A stretch of DNA of 64,000 bases, from positions 1-64,000 of IMG/VR virus record IMGVR_UViG_3300005095_000008; one strand, 5' to 3'. Numbering within the stretch: position 1 is the first letter of the stretch; every line of letters starts with the position of its first letter. This DNA comes from a virus. The notes beneath the pieces are model-generated. The model saw only the letters and a program-made list of their open reading frames with translations, did not search any database and was not told the origin of the DNA. The position numbers and the translations under genes were made by a program. This document shows, one piece after another, positions 1 through 8,591 of this stretch.

Positions 1-10
1 ATAGTATTGG

Positions 11-18
11 TTGAATAA
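11..18 (+). promoter_or_regulatory. TTGAATAA box upstream of first gene
   Basis: TTGAATAA lies 21 nt before the ATG at 40. The same octamer, or one with one or two changes, sits at a similar distance before several virion-type genes here. A -10-like role with a very short 5' leader is inferred from recurrence and spacing only. Confidence 0.4.
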
Positions 19-39
19 AATTAAACATAGGAGCATGCT

Positions 40-462
40 ATGGCTGATATAAAAGCACCTGGCGCTGATAGTTTCTTTACAGAAATAGAGAATCAAACAC
101 TAGATAAAAACTTAAACATTCTCAATAGAGTCGTTGATAAAATGGTAGAGGGTGATGTACCTACTGATAATAGAGACATTAGGGTACTAAAAGAAGTGAT
201 TGAAGCAATTGATAATAAGGTAACAGAAAGAGCGAAACTTAGATTGAAACTACAAGAGAACGCTACCGCTGAAAGTAATGCAGAGATGGCTGCAGAGTTA
301 TTAAAACAAATTGCATCTAGAAAACAAGAAGCGAGTCAATATATCCCTACCAACGCCGAAAGAGAAATTCCTACTGATCTTGTAGAAAAAGTAGAAATCG
401 TTCCAGGAGAGCTAGAAATTAATCCTCCAACGCTTACATTAGATGATTTAGAAGACGCCTAA
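40..462 (+). CDS. Hypothetical protein, helical, virion-region
   Basis: A 140-residue acidic protein, predicted to be mostly helical in the middle (about residues 25-95), with a proline-rich acidic tail. The ATG at 40 is preceded by an AGGAG ribosome-binding site. It is followed after 10 nt by the next gene, which has a strong AAAGGAGG site, so the two are probably co-transcribed. I do not recognise a family. Position before a virion-type protein and a RuvC-like resolvase would allow a packaging or structural role, but nothing in the sequence proves it. Confidence 0.75.
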   Translation: MADIKAPGADSFFTEIENQTLDKNLNILNRVVDKMVEGDVPTDNRDIRVLKEVIEAIDNKVTERAKLRLKLQENATAESNAEMAAELLKQIASRKQEASQYIPTNAEREIPTDLVEKVEIVPGELEINPPTLTLDDLEDA

Positions 463-472
463 AGGAGGTTAA

Positions 473-1303
473 ATGTTTAATACCACAAAAACAATTTATA
501 GTGTTATGCTTGACGTAGCAAATATACTTGGTAAACCACACGTTGTTTTACCGTCAACGACATTAAATGAAAAATTTAAAGTAATGACACCAAACACAGA
601 GACTCAAAATCCTAAGTTGCGTTATTATGCGTTAGGGTTAGAATATGAAAGTCTTGTTCAGAACACAAGTATCAATATCGATATGATAAGACATAAACCT
701 ACAGATGGTTCATTATTTAGACATATTCCATTTATTGCTAGGCCTGTAGATTCAGATTTGACTGCTACAGAGCGCGATAGGTATAGGTTACGTACTACAC
801 GGTTTGTAGACGGAAAAGAGCACGCATTCTACTTTATTAAACTTATTGATGAAGTGTCTACTAATAGTAAACTACTGATGGTTTCTAATGTCAATAATGA
901 ATCGTTTCTGAATACATTCTCTACAGAAGTATCAGACATTCTAGAACCAGAAATAGAAGAGAGAGATTCTGTTGACTCGTCACAGATAGATTATATCGCA
1001 TATAGTCAACATATATCAATTACAATTACAGAAGATGAACTAAAAGAGTTGTATAATGCTACGAAACTATTATATGGCACAAATGTATTTGATGGTGATT
1101 CATTAACACTCGGAGAGATTGGTATCATATCTGGTAATGAAGCAGTAGATGAGAATGGTTTTAAAGAGATTGCAAATGCGCAAATCAATTACTTCTTGAA
1201 AATAGATCATGTCTTAACAGACATTAATCTTTTAAGTAAGTTTACGAAAACAATAGAGATGGGTGGTATGAGTCCAATGGTATTTAGGACGTATAATGAA
1301 TAA
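473..1303 (+). CDS. Putative virion-associated protein of unknown function
   Basis: A 276-residue protein without signal peptide or membrane segment. The start at 473 follows AAAGGAGG with good spacing. The middle part, around FRHIPFIARP, is followed by a charged stretch rich in Arg and Asp. No catalytic motif is visible. The stop overlaps the start of the RuvC-like gene by 8 nt, indicating translational coupling. A neck or connector component would fit the neighbourhood, but that is a guess from context only. Confidence 0.7.
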   Translation: MFNTTKTIYSVMLDVANILGKPHVVLPSTTLNEKFKVMTPNTETQNPKLRYYALGLEYESLVQNTSINIDMIRHKPTDGSLFRHIPFIARPVDSDLTATERDRYRLRTTRFVDGKEHAFYFIKLIDEVSTNSKLLMVSNVNNESFLNTFSTEVSDILEPEIEERDSVDSSQIDYIAYSQHISITITEDELKELYNATKLLYGTNVFDGDSLTLGEIGIISGNEAVDENGFKEIANAQINYFLKIDHVLTDINLLSKFTKTIEMGGMSPMVFRTYNE

Positions 1304-1838
1304 GATTATCGGAATAGACCCAAGTACTAATTTTATAGGTGTAAGTATTATTACGATCAATAAGGAGTTAAATGCAGTCAAAGCGATAGAGACTACCGCT
1401 ATTGACATTTCGAAGACAGAGAGCTTCAATCCATTAAACAATAACTTGCTCTATAGATTACGAAAACTTACACAACTTATTTATAAAGTTATGGAAGAAC
1501 ACCAGCCATTGGCTGTCGGTATGGAATCTCCATTTATGAACCAATTGAGACCAGCGTCAGCATTACCATTAGGACAGTCTGTGCAAGCAATACAGCATGG
1601 AGTCTTTAAGTATAAACCACATATGGTTGTTGGTATGTATCCTCCATCCACGGTAAAAAATGCTGTCGGCGCAAAAGGTGGCGGTGATAAAGATGCAGTA
1701 CTGAAAGCGATACAGAAGATACCAGAACTAAAAAGTAAGATGAACTTTAACCTATTGACAGATCATGAAGTAGACGCGACTGCGATTGCGTACGCATTAC
1801 TACAAGACATTAGACACAATCCACTCATTTTAATTTAG
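1296..1838 (+). CDS. ruvC: RuvC-like Holliday junction resolvase
   Basis: A 180-residue protein with the RNase H-fold resolvase signature. It opens with IIGIDPSTNFIGVSI, giving the first catalytic Asp (D8). The second acidic residue is E77 in VGMESPF. The C-terminal motif DHEVDATAIAYA supplies D156/H157 and D160. The length matches RuvC (about 170-180 residues). RuvC-family enzymes cut four-way junctions. In phages they resolve recombination intermediates and debranch DNA before packaging. Overlap with the upstream gene suggests co-expression with virion genes, consistent with a packaging-linked role. Confidence in the fold and family is high; the exact substrate is inferred. Confidence 0.9.
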   Translation: MNKIIGIDPSTNFIGVSIITINKELNAVKAIETTAIDISKTESFNPLNNNLLYRLRKLTQLIYKVMEEHQPLAVGMESPFMNQLRPASALPLGQSVQAIQHGVFKYKPHMVVGMYPPSTVKNAVGAKGGGDKDAVLKAIQKIPELKSKMNFNLLTDHEVDATAIAYALLQDIRHNPLILI

Positions 1839-1866
1839 CGATAGAGTACCGTATGGTACTCTATCG
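1839..1866. terminator. Bidirectional hairpin terminator, GTAT-capped
   Basis: Perfect 12-bp stem (left arm CGATAGAGTACC) with a GTAT loop. It sits between two convergent genes and overlaps the stop codon of the leftward one, so it can end transcription from both sides. Confidence 0.8.
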
Positions 1867-2658
1867 TGGAATTGCTGTACTGTGTCCAACGACACTGTGT
1901 TTATGCGTAGTAAGATTACCGAGTCTATCAGTAACATCTGCTTTCGTATTGATATTTTGTTTTGCATTAATTGTCTTTTCTACATAGACATTCTTCGTTG
2001 TGTAAACTTCTCCGTCTAATACAATCTTTGGTGCGTGTATGGTTACTTGTTTGGTGTGGTTTGTCTCTAATGTACCATCTTTAGCGTTGTGCCTGATATA
2101 GTTTTTATTTCCATCAACGACTTCTAAAATACCTTTCATTGTATCTAATGTAATATCGAATGTCGTTACTTCGCCATCATTCATAGATGTATGAATATGT
2201 AGTCGTTTATTAACAGTATCTATAACAGTATAATAACTGTTTTCATTATTAAGTGTTTCACCGTGTGTGTCTGTATTTCCATAGACATGAACGACAGTCT
2301 CTTTACGTCGCAGGTCTGATTCATACTTACCAGCTTCCCAATACCATTTATTGGCTTGTCCTACTTTGTAAAGTCTAACAGTTTCACCTTTCTTAATATT
2401 TGGAGGAGTAACTCTATTACCGCCGTCGCCACGCCATTCTGCTTCGATGGTATATTGTTTAATTGCAGAACCACTTAGCAAACTATTACCAGATTTAATA
2501 ACAGTAGTCGCTTTATCAACAAGTGTATCGCCATCTATTCCTTCTAATACACCACTATACTCACTAAGATACTCTACTGGAAAAACTGTGAGGATATTAT
2601 TACCAGTTGTAATATCTGTTACAGCGATTCCAACAGAATCCATTTTATAAGTACTCAT
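1861..2658 (-). CDS. Baseplate spike protein, gpV-like
   Basis: A 265-residue protein resembling baseplate assembly protein V and spike proteins of contractile tails. The middle part (about residues 80-135) is a Gly-rich beta region compatible with an OB fold. Residues 195-245 contain short alternating beta strands such as QVTIHAPKIVLDGEVYTTKN, as in spike beta-helices. The end, THKHSVVGHS, contains the HxH pattern (H252, H254) that binds iron at the tip of P2-type spikes. A TTGAATAA box and AAAGGA site lie upstream. This gene is the best single indication that the phage has a contractile tail. An alternative is a tail-tip protein of another tail type. Confidence 0.75.
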   Translation of the reverse strand: MSTYKMDSVGIAVTDITTGNNILTVFPVEYLSEYSGVLEGIDGDTLVDKATTVIKSGNSLLSGSAIKQYTIEAEWRGDGGNRVTPPNIKKGETVRLYKVGQANKWYWEAGKYESDLRRKETVVHVYGNTDTHGETLNNENSYYTVIDTVNKRLHIHTSMNDGEVTTFDITLDTMKGILEVVDGNKNYIRHNAKDGTLETNHTKQVTIHAPKIVLDGEVYTTKNVYVEKTINAKQNINTKADVTDRLGNLTTHKHSVVGHSTAIPR

Positions 2659-2677
2659 TTATAATCCTTTTGAGTCG

Positions 2678-2685
2678 TTATTCAA
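2678..2685 (-). promoter_or_regulatory. TTGAATAA box upstream of spike gene
   Basis: TTGAATAA on the minus strand, 19 nt before the spike start codon at 2658. Same motif and spacing as upstream of several other virion-type genes. Promoter role inferred. Confidence 0.4.
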
Positions 2686-2714
2686 TAAATCAAACAAAAA
2701 AGAAAAGTTTAGTC

Positions 2715-2738
2715 GAGGAGTGGCTTTCGCTACTCCTC
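2715..2738 (-). terminator. Hairpin terminator with GAAA loop
   Basis: A 10-bp stem (plus-strand left arm GAGGAGTGGC, one G-T pair). Read on the minus strand the loop is GAAA, a stable GNRA tetraloop. It overlaps the end of the small membrane-protein gene at 2730-2882 and would end that leftward unit. A T-rich run follows leftwards. Confidence 0.65.
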
Positions 2739-2882
2739 TAGTTTTGGTGGAGAGAACGGATTGTTCTCTTCTAACCATTTAGGAGCAAAATACTCCACTG
2801 CTGTATAAACCATAACAGCCGTTAAATAAGCTGCTGTTCCTAGAATTGTTAGTAATCCCATATTTAATGCTAATTCTAACAT
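2730..2882 (-). CDS. Small single-pass membrane protein
   Basis: A 50-codon gene starting MLELALNMGL and ending NPFSPPKLEE. It has one hydrophobic segment (about residues 4-33) and a short acidic, proline-containing tail. Its ATG overlaps the stop of the upstream gene by one base (TAATG), strongly suggesting translational coupling. No family recognised. A role at the host membrane is likely; holin or regulator functions are possible but unsupported. Confidence 0.65.
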   Translation of the reverse strand: MLELALNMGLLTILGTAAYLTAVMVYTAVEYFAPKWLEENNPFSPPKLEE

Positions 2883-3190
2883 TATGCGGCTCCTTTCAGC
2901 TGTGCTCTTGTTCTATAACGCTTAACGCGCAATTCTAGTTCGTCTAAAAGTTTCTTCTTCTTAGCAGACGGAATGTCTGCATTTTTGATCTCTTTTGACT
3001 CATCGAAAGCGATGCTAAGCGCTTCCTCAAAGTCTTCAACAATGATTGGTTCTTCCGTATGCGGGAAGAATATTTTCTCTCCGTTTTCAAAAGTCACATG
3101 TAGCGCATTATACGTTCCATCGATCATCGCGTCTAAAAGACGCGCTGCGCCTTCCTGTACAGAAGGTGTATAGCTTTCAGTATTTAACAT
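2882..3190 (-). CDS. Hypothetical protein
   Basis: A 102-residue protein preceded by an AAAAAGGAG site. The first half looks like an alpha/beta domain; the second half (residues 60-100) is helical and very basic (KKKKLLDELELRVKRYRTRAQL). It is translationally coupled to the membrane protein downstream. I recognise no family. Confidence 0.7.
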   Translation of the reverse strand: MLNTESYTPSVQEGAARLLDAMIDGTYNALHVTFENGEKIFFPHTEEPIIVEDFEEALSIAFDESKEIKNADIPSAKKKKLLDELELRVKRYRTRAQLKGAA

Positions 3191-3316
3191 AGTTTCTCCT
3201 TTTTAATTAGACATGTTATACTATTAATATCATATGTGAATAAAATGATAGTCGGAATATAAATACTTCTCTATTGTTAAATATAATGAATACACCTTTT
3301 ATAAAAGGAAACATAT

Positions 3317-5743
3317 ATGAAAATTACAAAACTTATATTGCATAAATATAGACGATTTATGCTCAATAACATCACTACGATTGAATACACACCAGACGCA
3401 AAGATTCAACTCATTGCTGGAACAAATGGTAGTGGTAAGTCATCGCTACTCGCTGAACTCTCTCCTCTTCCTGCGAATATCAAACTTGAGTTTTTAGAAG
3501 GCGGTTATAAAGAGATCTATATCGAACACAATAATAGTCAATACACACTCATCAGTGGTAAACTTGGTGCTGGTAAGCATCAGTTCATTGTAGACGGTAT
3601 TGAACTCAATGACGGTAATACGAAACGCGTGCAGCTCACTCTCTGTCAACAACACTTTAAACTCACGCCAGAACTCCACGAGATACTCATCGGTAGAAAG
3701 AGTTTTACATCTATGACAGTCGGTGATAGAAAACGTTGGCTATCGTCGCTTTCTACAGTAGATTACGACTATCCAATCAATATCTTTAATAAACTCAAAA
3801 TAGAGCGTAGAGATATCATTGGTGGCATTAAACTATTGAATACAAAGATATCTGCGTTAGAAACATCTATCGTATCAGAAGAACAACTCAATTATTGGAA
3901 AGAAGAGCATTCTCTTTTGAAAGAGACTATAGAATCACTTATCGCTATGAAAGAGAGTGGTTCTCTCACAACTAACTCTAATGCTAAAGAACAACTGAAG
4001 TTAAAGAGTAGACAGCTAGAACATGCGCTCTCATTTGTGAAGAAGAAAACGTCGCTAGAACTCTTAAAAGAGAAAGAGCATCAATTAGAGTTAATTAATA
4101 CTGAAATTAAACATATACTCAAACAGATAGAAGATGCTAAGAAACTTGAAGAGTCATCTGTAGATGAATTAGTAAAAGAATATACAAAACTCTCTGAAGA
4201 GAAAACAAAACTAGAAAGTAGTTTTACGTATAGCTTTCCTATAGAAAATGCAGAAACCGTTTATCGATTCTTTAAAGATAACCATTTCACTATTGTAGGA
4301 TACTTAAATAGACTCTCTGAATTTAGTGCTGTTAATTTAGAAGTAGAGCACATTAGAATGTTTAAAGATAGACTTGATAAGTGTGAACGATATAAAACAC
4401 AGATACAAACTCTGTTAGAGAGAAAGTCTAAAGTCTTACATACATTAACAGCAAATAAGAATAAACCTGAAATAGAGTGTAATAAGTGTGGTAATCGATG
4501 GAGAGATGGATTCGATGAAATGCAATATAGAGAAGTGCAAAATGAAGTAGAATCTCTGATTTCTAAACAAAACCAGAATGAAAAGATATTAACAGAAACA
4601 AAACATGCTCTAGAAGAGATAGAAACAGCCCAAAAACTATTAAACGATTTAAATGGATATATTGGTATGTCTAACATAGTAAAAACGTTTTATGAGGCAA
4701 TTCTTGAAAAACATAATTTAACACTTCCGACTGATGCGTCTCTATTAATCACAACAATCGAAGCAGAAGTAAAACAGTTAGAGGTATTTGTAGACTATAA
4801 TAAGATAGTAAATGAAATAAAAACATTAGCAGATAAGATTGAGTATCATAAACGATTAATGTCACAACTACAAAATATGAATAATGTGAATAGTGAACTA
4901 TTACACGATAAATTAGCAAGACTGTACGCAAATCAGAAGACATTAAATTACGATATCAAAGAGATGAAAGAAGCACTCTATCAGTTAGACAGAATTGAAA
5001 CACTCAAGAATGAAGTGAAACAACTCTTAACAATACTAAAACAAGAGTATAAAGAGAAACAGAAAGATAACGATAACGTATACTATATGAACGTCATACG
5101 GACTGCGAAAGCATTACTCTATGAACTAGAAGAGAAAATTCATAAAGCAAACAATGCAAATGAGAATTTGAAAGAACTCTCTAAAGAACTAAATGAGTAT
5201 ACTACCAAGAAGAGAGTCTTAGAAGTAGGCATAGATGCCTTATCTCCTACGAAAGGTTTGATTGCGAAATCTATTCTATCATTCCTTGGTGTGTTTGTAA
5301 ATAATATAAACCATATCATTAATCAGATATGGAGTTATAAGATGGAACTCTTACCTCCAGAGATTAGTGAAAAGAATGAATTAGATTATAAGTTTAGAGT
5401 CAACGTAGAAGATGTCAATACGATTGGTGATATTGGAATGGTCTCTAGTGGAATGGGTGAAGTCATTAATTTAGCATTTAGAATGGTAGTAATGCATTTA
5501 ATGGATATCAATGATTACCCATTGTATCTGGATGAATATGGAAGTAAGTTTGATCCTGTACATAGAGAGACAGCATATACAATTGCAAAAGAGTTGAGTT
5601 ATGATTATTCACAAATTTTCATGGTGAGCCATGCACAAGAGAGTTTTAGTTTGTATCAAAATGCAGACTTGATTATTCTTAGTGATGATAATTTATTCAT
5701 GGCAGAGATTACTGGTTATAATACAAAAATAAAAATAACATAG
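3317..5743 (+). CDS. sbcC: SbcC/Rad50-type recombination nuclease subunit (T4 gp46-like)
   Basis: An 808-residue SMC-like ATPase. The N-terminal Walker A is GTNGSGKSS (residues 35-43). Long coiled coils (about 160-370 and 410-660) flank a CxxC zinc hook (C388, C391 in CNKCGNRW). The ABC signature is SSGMGEV near residue 710. The Walker B is PLYLDEYG with D739 and E740. In T4, gp46 works with the gp47 nuclease to resect DNA ends for recombination-dependent replication and to help degrade host DNA. No gp47/SbcD partner is in this window, so it should lie elsewhere in the genome. All motifs are intact. Confidence 0.93.
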   Translation: MKITKLILHKYRRFMLNNITTIEYTPDAKIQLIAGTNGSGKSSLLAELSPLPANIKLEFLEGGYKEIYIEHNNSQYTLISGKLGAGKHQFIVDGIELNDGNTKRVQLTLCQQHFKLTPELHEILIGRKSFTSMTVGDRKRWLSSLSTVDYDYPINIFNKLKIERRDIIGGIKLLNTKISALETSIVSEEQLNYWKEEHSLLKETIESLIAMKESGSLTTNSNAKEQLKLKSRQLEHALSFVKKKTSLELLKEKEHQLELINTEIKHILKQIEDAKKLEESSVDELVKEYTKLSEEKTKLESSFTYSFPIENAETVYRFFKDNHFTIVGYLNRLSEFSAVNLEVEHIRMFKDRLDKCERYKTQIQTLLERKSKVLHTLTANKNKPEIECNKCGNRWRDGFDEMQYREVQNEVESLISKQNQNEKILTETKHALEEIETAQKLLNDLNGYIGMSNIVKTFYEAILEKHNLTLPTDASLLITTIEAEVKQLEVFVDYNKIVNEIKTLADKIEYHKRLMSQLQNMNNVNSELLHDKLARLYANQKTLNYDIKEMKEALYQLDRIETLKNEVKQLLTILKQEYKEKQKDNDNVYYMNVIRTAKALLYELEEKIHKANNANENLKELSKELNEYTTKKRVLEVGIDALSPTKGLIAKSILSFLGVFVNNINHIINQIWSYKMELLPPEISEKNELDYKFRVNVEDVNTIGDIGMVSSGMGEVINLAFRMVVMHLMDINDYPLYLDEYGSKFDPVHRETAYTIAKELSYDYSQIFMVSHAQESFSLYQNADLIILSDDNLFMAEITGYNTKIKIT

Positions 5744-5746
5744 AAC

Positions 5747-5772
5747 CACACAGTAGCGTTTGCTACTGTGTG
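5747..5772. terminator. Hairpin terminator after SbcC-like gene
   Basis: Perfect 11-bp stem (left arm CACACAGTAGC) with a GTTT loop, starting four bases after the sbcC stop. On the minus strand it is followed by a T-rich stretch, so it could also end a leftward transcript of the candidate RNA at 5800-6000. Confidence 0.75.
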
Positions 5773-5799
5773 ACTTCTAAATAGTTTTAAAAAGGAGTT

Positions 5800-6000
5800 G
5801 AGGCGCCTAGAGAAAATATAACAAAAAGGTAAAGTGGAGGTGATACCTTTATGACACTTTGTGTCGGTTGAATAAATAGTTTTCCATAGTCGTCTAAACA
5901 ATGGGAACCAAGGATGTGAGCAGACATGTCTAACTACTCACTAATTTATGTGGCATACTCATAAGCAAAAGGAAGACTTATGAAAAACTCTAGACGCCTC
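5800..6000. ncRNA. Candidate structured RNA with five hairpins inside a closing stem
   Basis: The ends pair: GAGGCGCCTAGAG at 5800-5812 with CTCTAGACGCCTC at 5988-6000, 12 of 13 pairs. Inside are five further inverted repeats: AAAGGT/ACCTTT (from 5825), GACAC/GTGTC, TTCCAT/ATGGGAA (one extra base), GTGAG/CTCAC with an inner AGAC/GTCT, and CATAAG/CTTATG. Such nested pairing in a gap without a sizeable gene suggests a folded RNA. Strand is undecided. On the minus strand a CATATTATTAT box at 6004-6014 would place a start near 6000, and the hairpin at 5747-5772 would end it. On the plus strand there are two tiny reading frames with good ribosome sites. No known RNA family recognised. Confidence 0.45.
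5868..5875 (+). promoter_or_regulatory. TTGAATAA box inside the candidate RNA region
   Basis: TTGAATAA, preceded by GG as in the copy at the window start. No sizeable gene follows at the usual distance. A tiny frame begins at 5980. It may be a promoter or coincidence. Confidence 0.2.
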
Positions 6001-6021
6001 ATAATAATAATATGCAAATGA
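5980..6021 (+). CDS. Possible 13-codon leader peptide MKNSRRLIIIICK
   Basis: ATG at 5980 is preceded by AAAAGGA at suitable spacing. The ribosome site lies in the loop and the ATG in the 3' arm of a CATAAG/CTTATG hairpin. The frame runs through the closing stem of the candidate RNA and contains four Ile codons (ATA). It could be a translated leader or a chance frame. Confidence 0.2.
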   Translation: MKNSRRLIIIICK

Positions 6022-6041
6022 ATTATTTTTCAATTCGCTTG

Positions 6042-8552
6042 TTACCAATCGTCTACATTACCACCTGTCTCTTCATCATTTTCGTTATCGTCTGTTTTAG
6101 TCTCATCTCCTGTATCACCTTCATCTGTTTGAGGTGTCTCTTCAGTTTGTTGGTTATCGTTATAACCACCTTCATCTTCGTCATCGCCACCATCTTCATC
6201 AAACTTAGTAAAAACTTTTGTCAAGACTTTCTTAATCTTCTTATCTTTACGCAATGCAGGTTTCAAACCTTTTGCTAGCTTATCAAGATAGTCAATGTAT
6301 TCATCAAGTACGACAAACTCATATTTACTCTCATCTTCAGAAGAGTTCATAATCATAGTGTTCAACTCTGTCATATATCCATTATCGCGCATCCACTTTC
6401 TCAATAATGTATGGTATACTACTTTACGATACTCATCAATTCTATCACCTAAGTCACTTGCGAGTTCAGGTGTGATAGCATCTTCGCCAAGTACGGATTC
6501 AATAGCAGTCTCTAGATTATCTCTATAGTTTTCAAATGCTTGTGCTAGACCTTCATCTGTATTTGTTTCAATACCAGGCAATGCAATTTCAATATGCTTT
6601 ACGATATCGTTAATGATATAGTATACAATAGATTCATCTGTGAATGTATAGTCTGGGTTCGCATCTTCTAATCTCTTACGAATCTTATCTAAGTCATTCT
6701 TAACGATAGACTCTATATTTCTGAATAACATACCGTCATTTTTAATAATCATACGTACATGATTTGTTAAATGCGTTTGTAAAGTCATCTGTCTCTTTTG
6801 AATTCGTCTCGCTAGTAATGCATTATTCGTAATAATAGTAGCAGCAAACTCTACGTCTTTACCAGAATCTACGAGTTCAGGTGTGACTCCTAATGTCATA
6901 AGAATTCTATTTCTCATATCTTCTTCAAGAGACTCTTCTGGTTGCGTAATACTTCGAGAAACATCTTCTAAATCAATCTTAATGTTCGGTAGATTCGGAT
7001 GATTGAATTCATACATATATCCTAACTTATGTACCCATTGCGTTAAGTCATGTACATTCAAAATACCGATAGGCATCTCTAACTGTCTGTTCTTGAGCGT
7101 CTCTGCAATAATCCGCTCTTTCGTTCTTGCAGGGTCTGGATCTTTCTCATCTAGTTCGACCGTGAGTTTAGTCGTCGGAATACTATTCTTAATCGTACTC
7201 ATAATGTTACCAAACATAAGAATTGCTCTAATACTAGATAGAATAGACACTTTCTCTAGTAGTGATGCACCAGTACCATTGTTTCTATAATCGAATGCAT
7301 AGAACTGCACAATCTCTCTTGGTAAGAATAACATACGTGTCTTCTCGTGCTTCAATACTCTAGACAACATCGTTCTGTAGACATGTCGCACCATCGTTAC
7401 ATCAGCAATATCTTTTAACTCATCACTCTTTCGTAATACGTCTCTCAATCTTTTATCGATAATGTTATCATACATTACATCTAAATTCTTAAGAATTGTT
7501 GCTCGGTTGACTCTTTTATTCAATTCATTATTTGCTTTGTCAATGAGTGATGCTTTATAAACATCTATCAAGTCATTATCACTACCACTAAACCAATTAT
7601 CTCCTGCTACAATAGGGGAACCACTCGCATCAATGAGTACAAAATACCCTAAGTGTTCAGATGGGTCTCCAATAGCATGTACTGGAATCACAGACTCTAC
7701 AGGTAGCTTCATGACCAATGGAATTTCATCTGCTCTTAAGTTCGTCTCTTCAGCAGTAGTAACACCTAGGATTGGCGTACCTTTCGTCTCTTTTAATTTC
7801 CTAAATGCTAATTCAATATTCATATCTACATTATCGTCATATGCCTCTAGACCAATAGACATTTTTTTATGGATAGATTTTTCATTTATTTTACGCATCG
7901 CTGTCGGAACAGCTAACACTTCTAATCTATCTGTAAATTCAATTAACTCATTCACTTCTATCTTCTCTTCTAATAGACCTGCTTCTGTTTTAAACCTACT
8001 ATTCTCTTCGGTTTTAATATCAGAATGCCTTGGGAGCATAAAGTTTTTCTCTACGTATGTATCTACAAACTCTTCTACACCAACTTTATTTTTCTCTTCT
8101 GTAGAACGTTTAATGATTTCTGTTAATGCGTTATTAGGAATCAATGCTTCTATATACGCGCCTTTTGTAAAGAGTGCCTCTTTTACAATGGTTTCTAATT
8201 TACTCTCTAAACCATAGTTCTTATTGATGTGTTCTTCTATTTCTGTCAATAACAACTGGCTCGTATTAATAGACAATTCGCTATCGGTTAGTCGATAATT
8301 TAAATTTGTTGTCATCAAGTCTTTTGGTGAGATGATACTAGAGACTACAATGTCCATAGCTAAGTTTATATCTGGGAACAACTCTAATACCGATTCATTA
8401 TTTGTTAACGATGTAATAGTATTGTTACTAATCTCATTAAGGTTTACTTCATCTACAACAATGTCTTTCTTAGGTTTACTATCAGATTTTGTTTCTTGTG
8501 AAACGAGTTTATCTGAAAAGAATGGGTATTTTTTAACTCTATCTTTAGCCAT
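6042..8552 (-). CDS. Portal vertex protein (probable)
   Basis: An 836-residue protein with the look of a large-phage portal. It has an N-terminal helical clip/wing region beginning around LELFPDINLAMDIVVSSI. A central region contains LPREIVQFYAFDYRNNGTG and long helices (about 450-480), with TLGVTPELVDSG and a helical crown. The last 60 residues are an acidic, low-complexity Asp/Glu tail. Portals form the dodecameric channel through which DNA is packaged. A GTGAGG site precedes the ATG. It faces away from the neighbouring 710-residue gene with only 39 nt between starts. The portal call rests on general resemblance and length, without a hard active-site motif. Confidence 0.65.
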   Translation of the reverse strand: MAKDRVKKYPFFSDKLVSQETKSDSKPKKDIVVDEVNLNEISNNTITSLTNNESVLELFPDINLAMDIVVSSIISPKDLMTTNLNYRLTDSELSINTSQLLLTEIEEHINKNYGLESKLETIVKEALFTKGAYIEALIPNNALTEIIKRSTEEKNKVGVEEFVDTYVEKNFMLPRHSDIKTEENSRFKTEAGLLEEKIEVNELIEFTDRLEVLAVPTAMRKINEKSIHKKMSIGLEAYDDNVDMNIELAFRKLKETKGTPILGVTTAEETNLRADEIPLVMKLPVESVIPVHAIGDPSEHLGYFVLIDASGSPIVAGDNWFSGSDNDLIDVYKASLIDKANNELNKRVNRATILKNLDVMYDNIIDKRLRDVLRKSDELKDIADVTMVRHVYRTMLSRVLKHEKTRMLFLPREIVQFYAFDYRNNGTGASLLEKVSILSSIRAILMFGNIMSTIKNSIPTTKLTVELDEKDPDPARTKERIIAETLKNRQLEMPIGILNVHDLTQWVHKLGYMYEFNHPNLPNIKIDLEDVSRSITQPEESLEEDMRNRILMTLGVTPELVDSGKDVEFAATIITNNALLARRIQKRQMTLQTHLTNHVRMIIKNDGMLFRNIESIVKNDLDKIRKRLEDANPDYTFTDESIVYYIINDIVKHIEIALPGIETNTDEGLAQAFENYRDNLETAIESVLGEDAITPELASDLGDRIDEYRKVVYHTLLRKWMRDNGYMTELNTMIMNSSEDESKYEFVVLDEYIDYLDKLAKGLKPALRKDKKIKKVLTKVFTKFDEDGGDDEDEGGYNDNQQTEETPQTDEGDTGDETKTDDNENDEETGGNVDDW

Positions 8553-8591
8553 GTGAGCCTCACTTTTCTATTTTATTTTAAAAGGATTAAA

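Noticed and set aside
5800-6000. Group I intron, retron RNA or tmRNA as identity of the structured region
   Set aside because: It is not inside a gene, has no clear intron core, no reverse transcriptase is nearby, and no tRNA-like end or tag frame is visible.
6110-6120. Another GGTGATAC match on the minus strand
   Set aside because: It lies within the acidic repeat-like tail of the portal gene, explained by Gly-Asp-Thr codons.
7633-8217. Long open frame antisense to the portal gene
   Set aside because: It lies wholly inside the portal frame on the other strand, lacks a ribosome site and has no recognisable protein features; a shadow of the portal codons.
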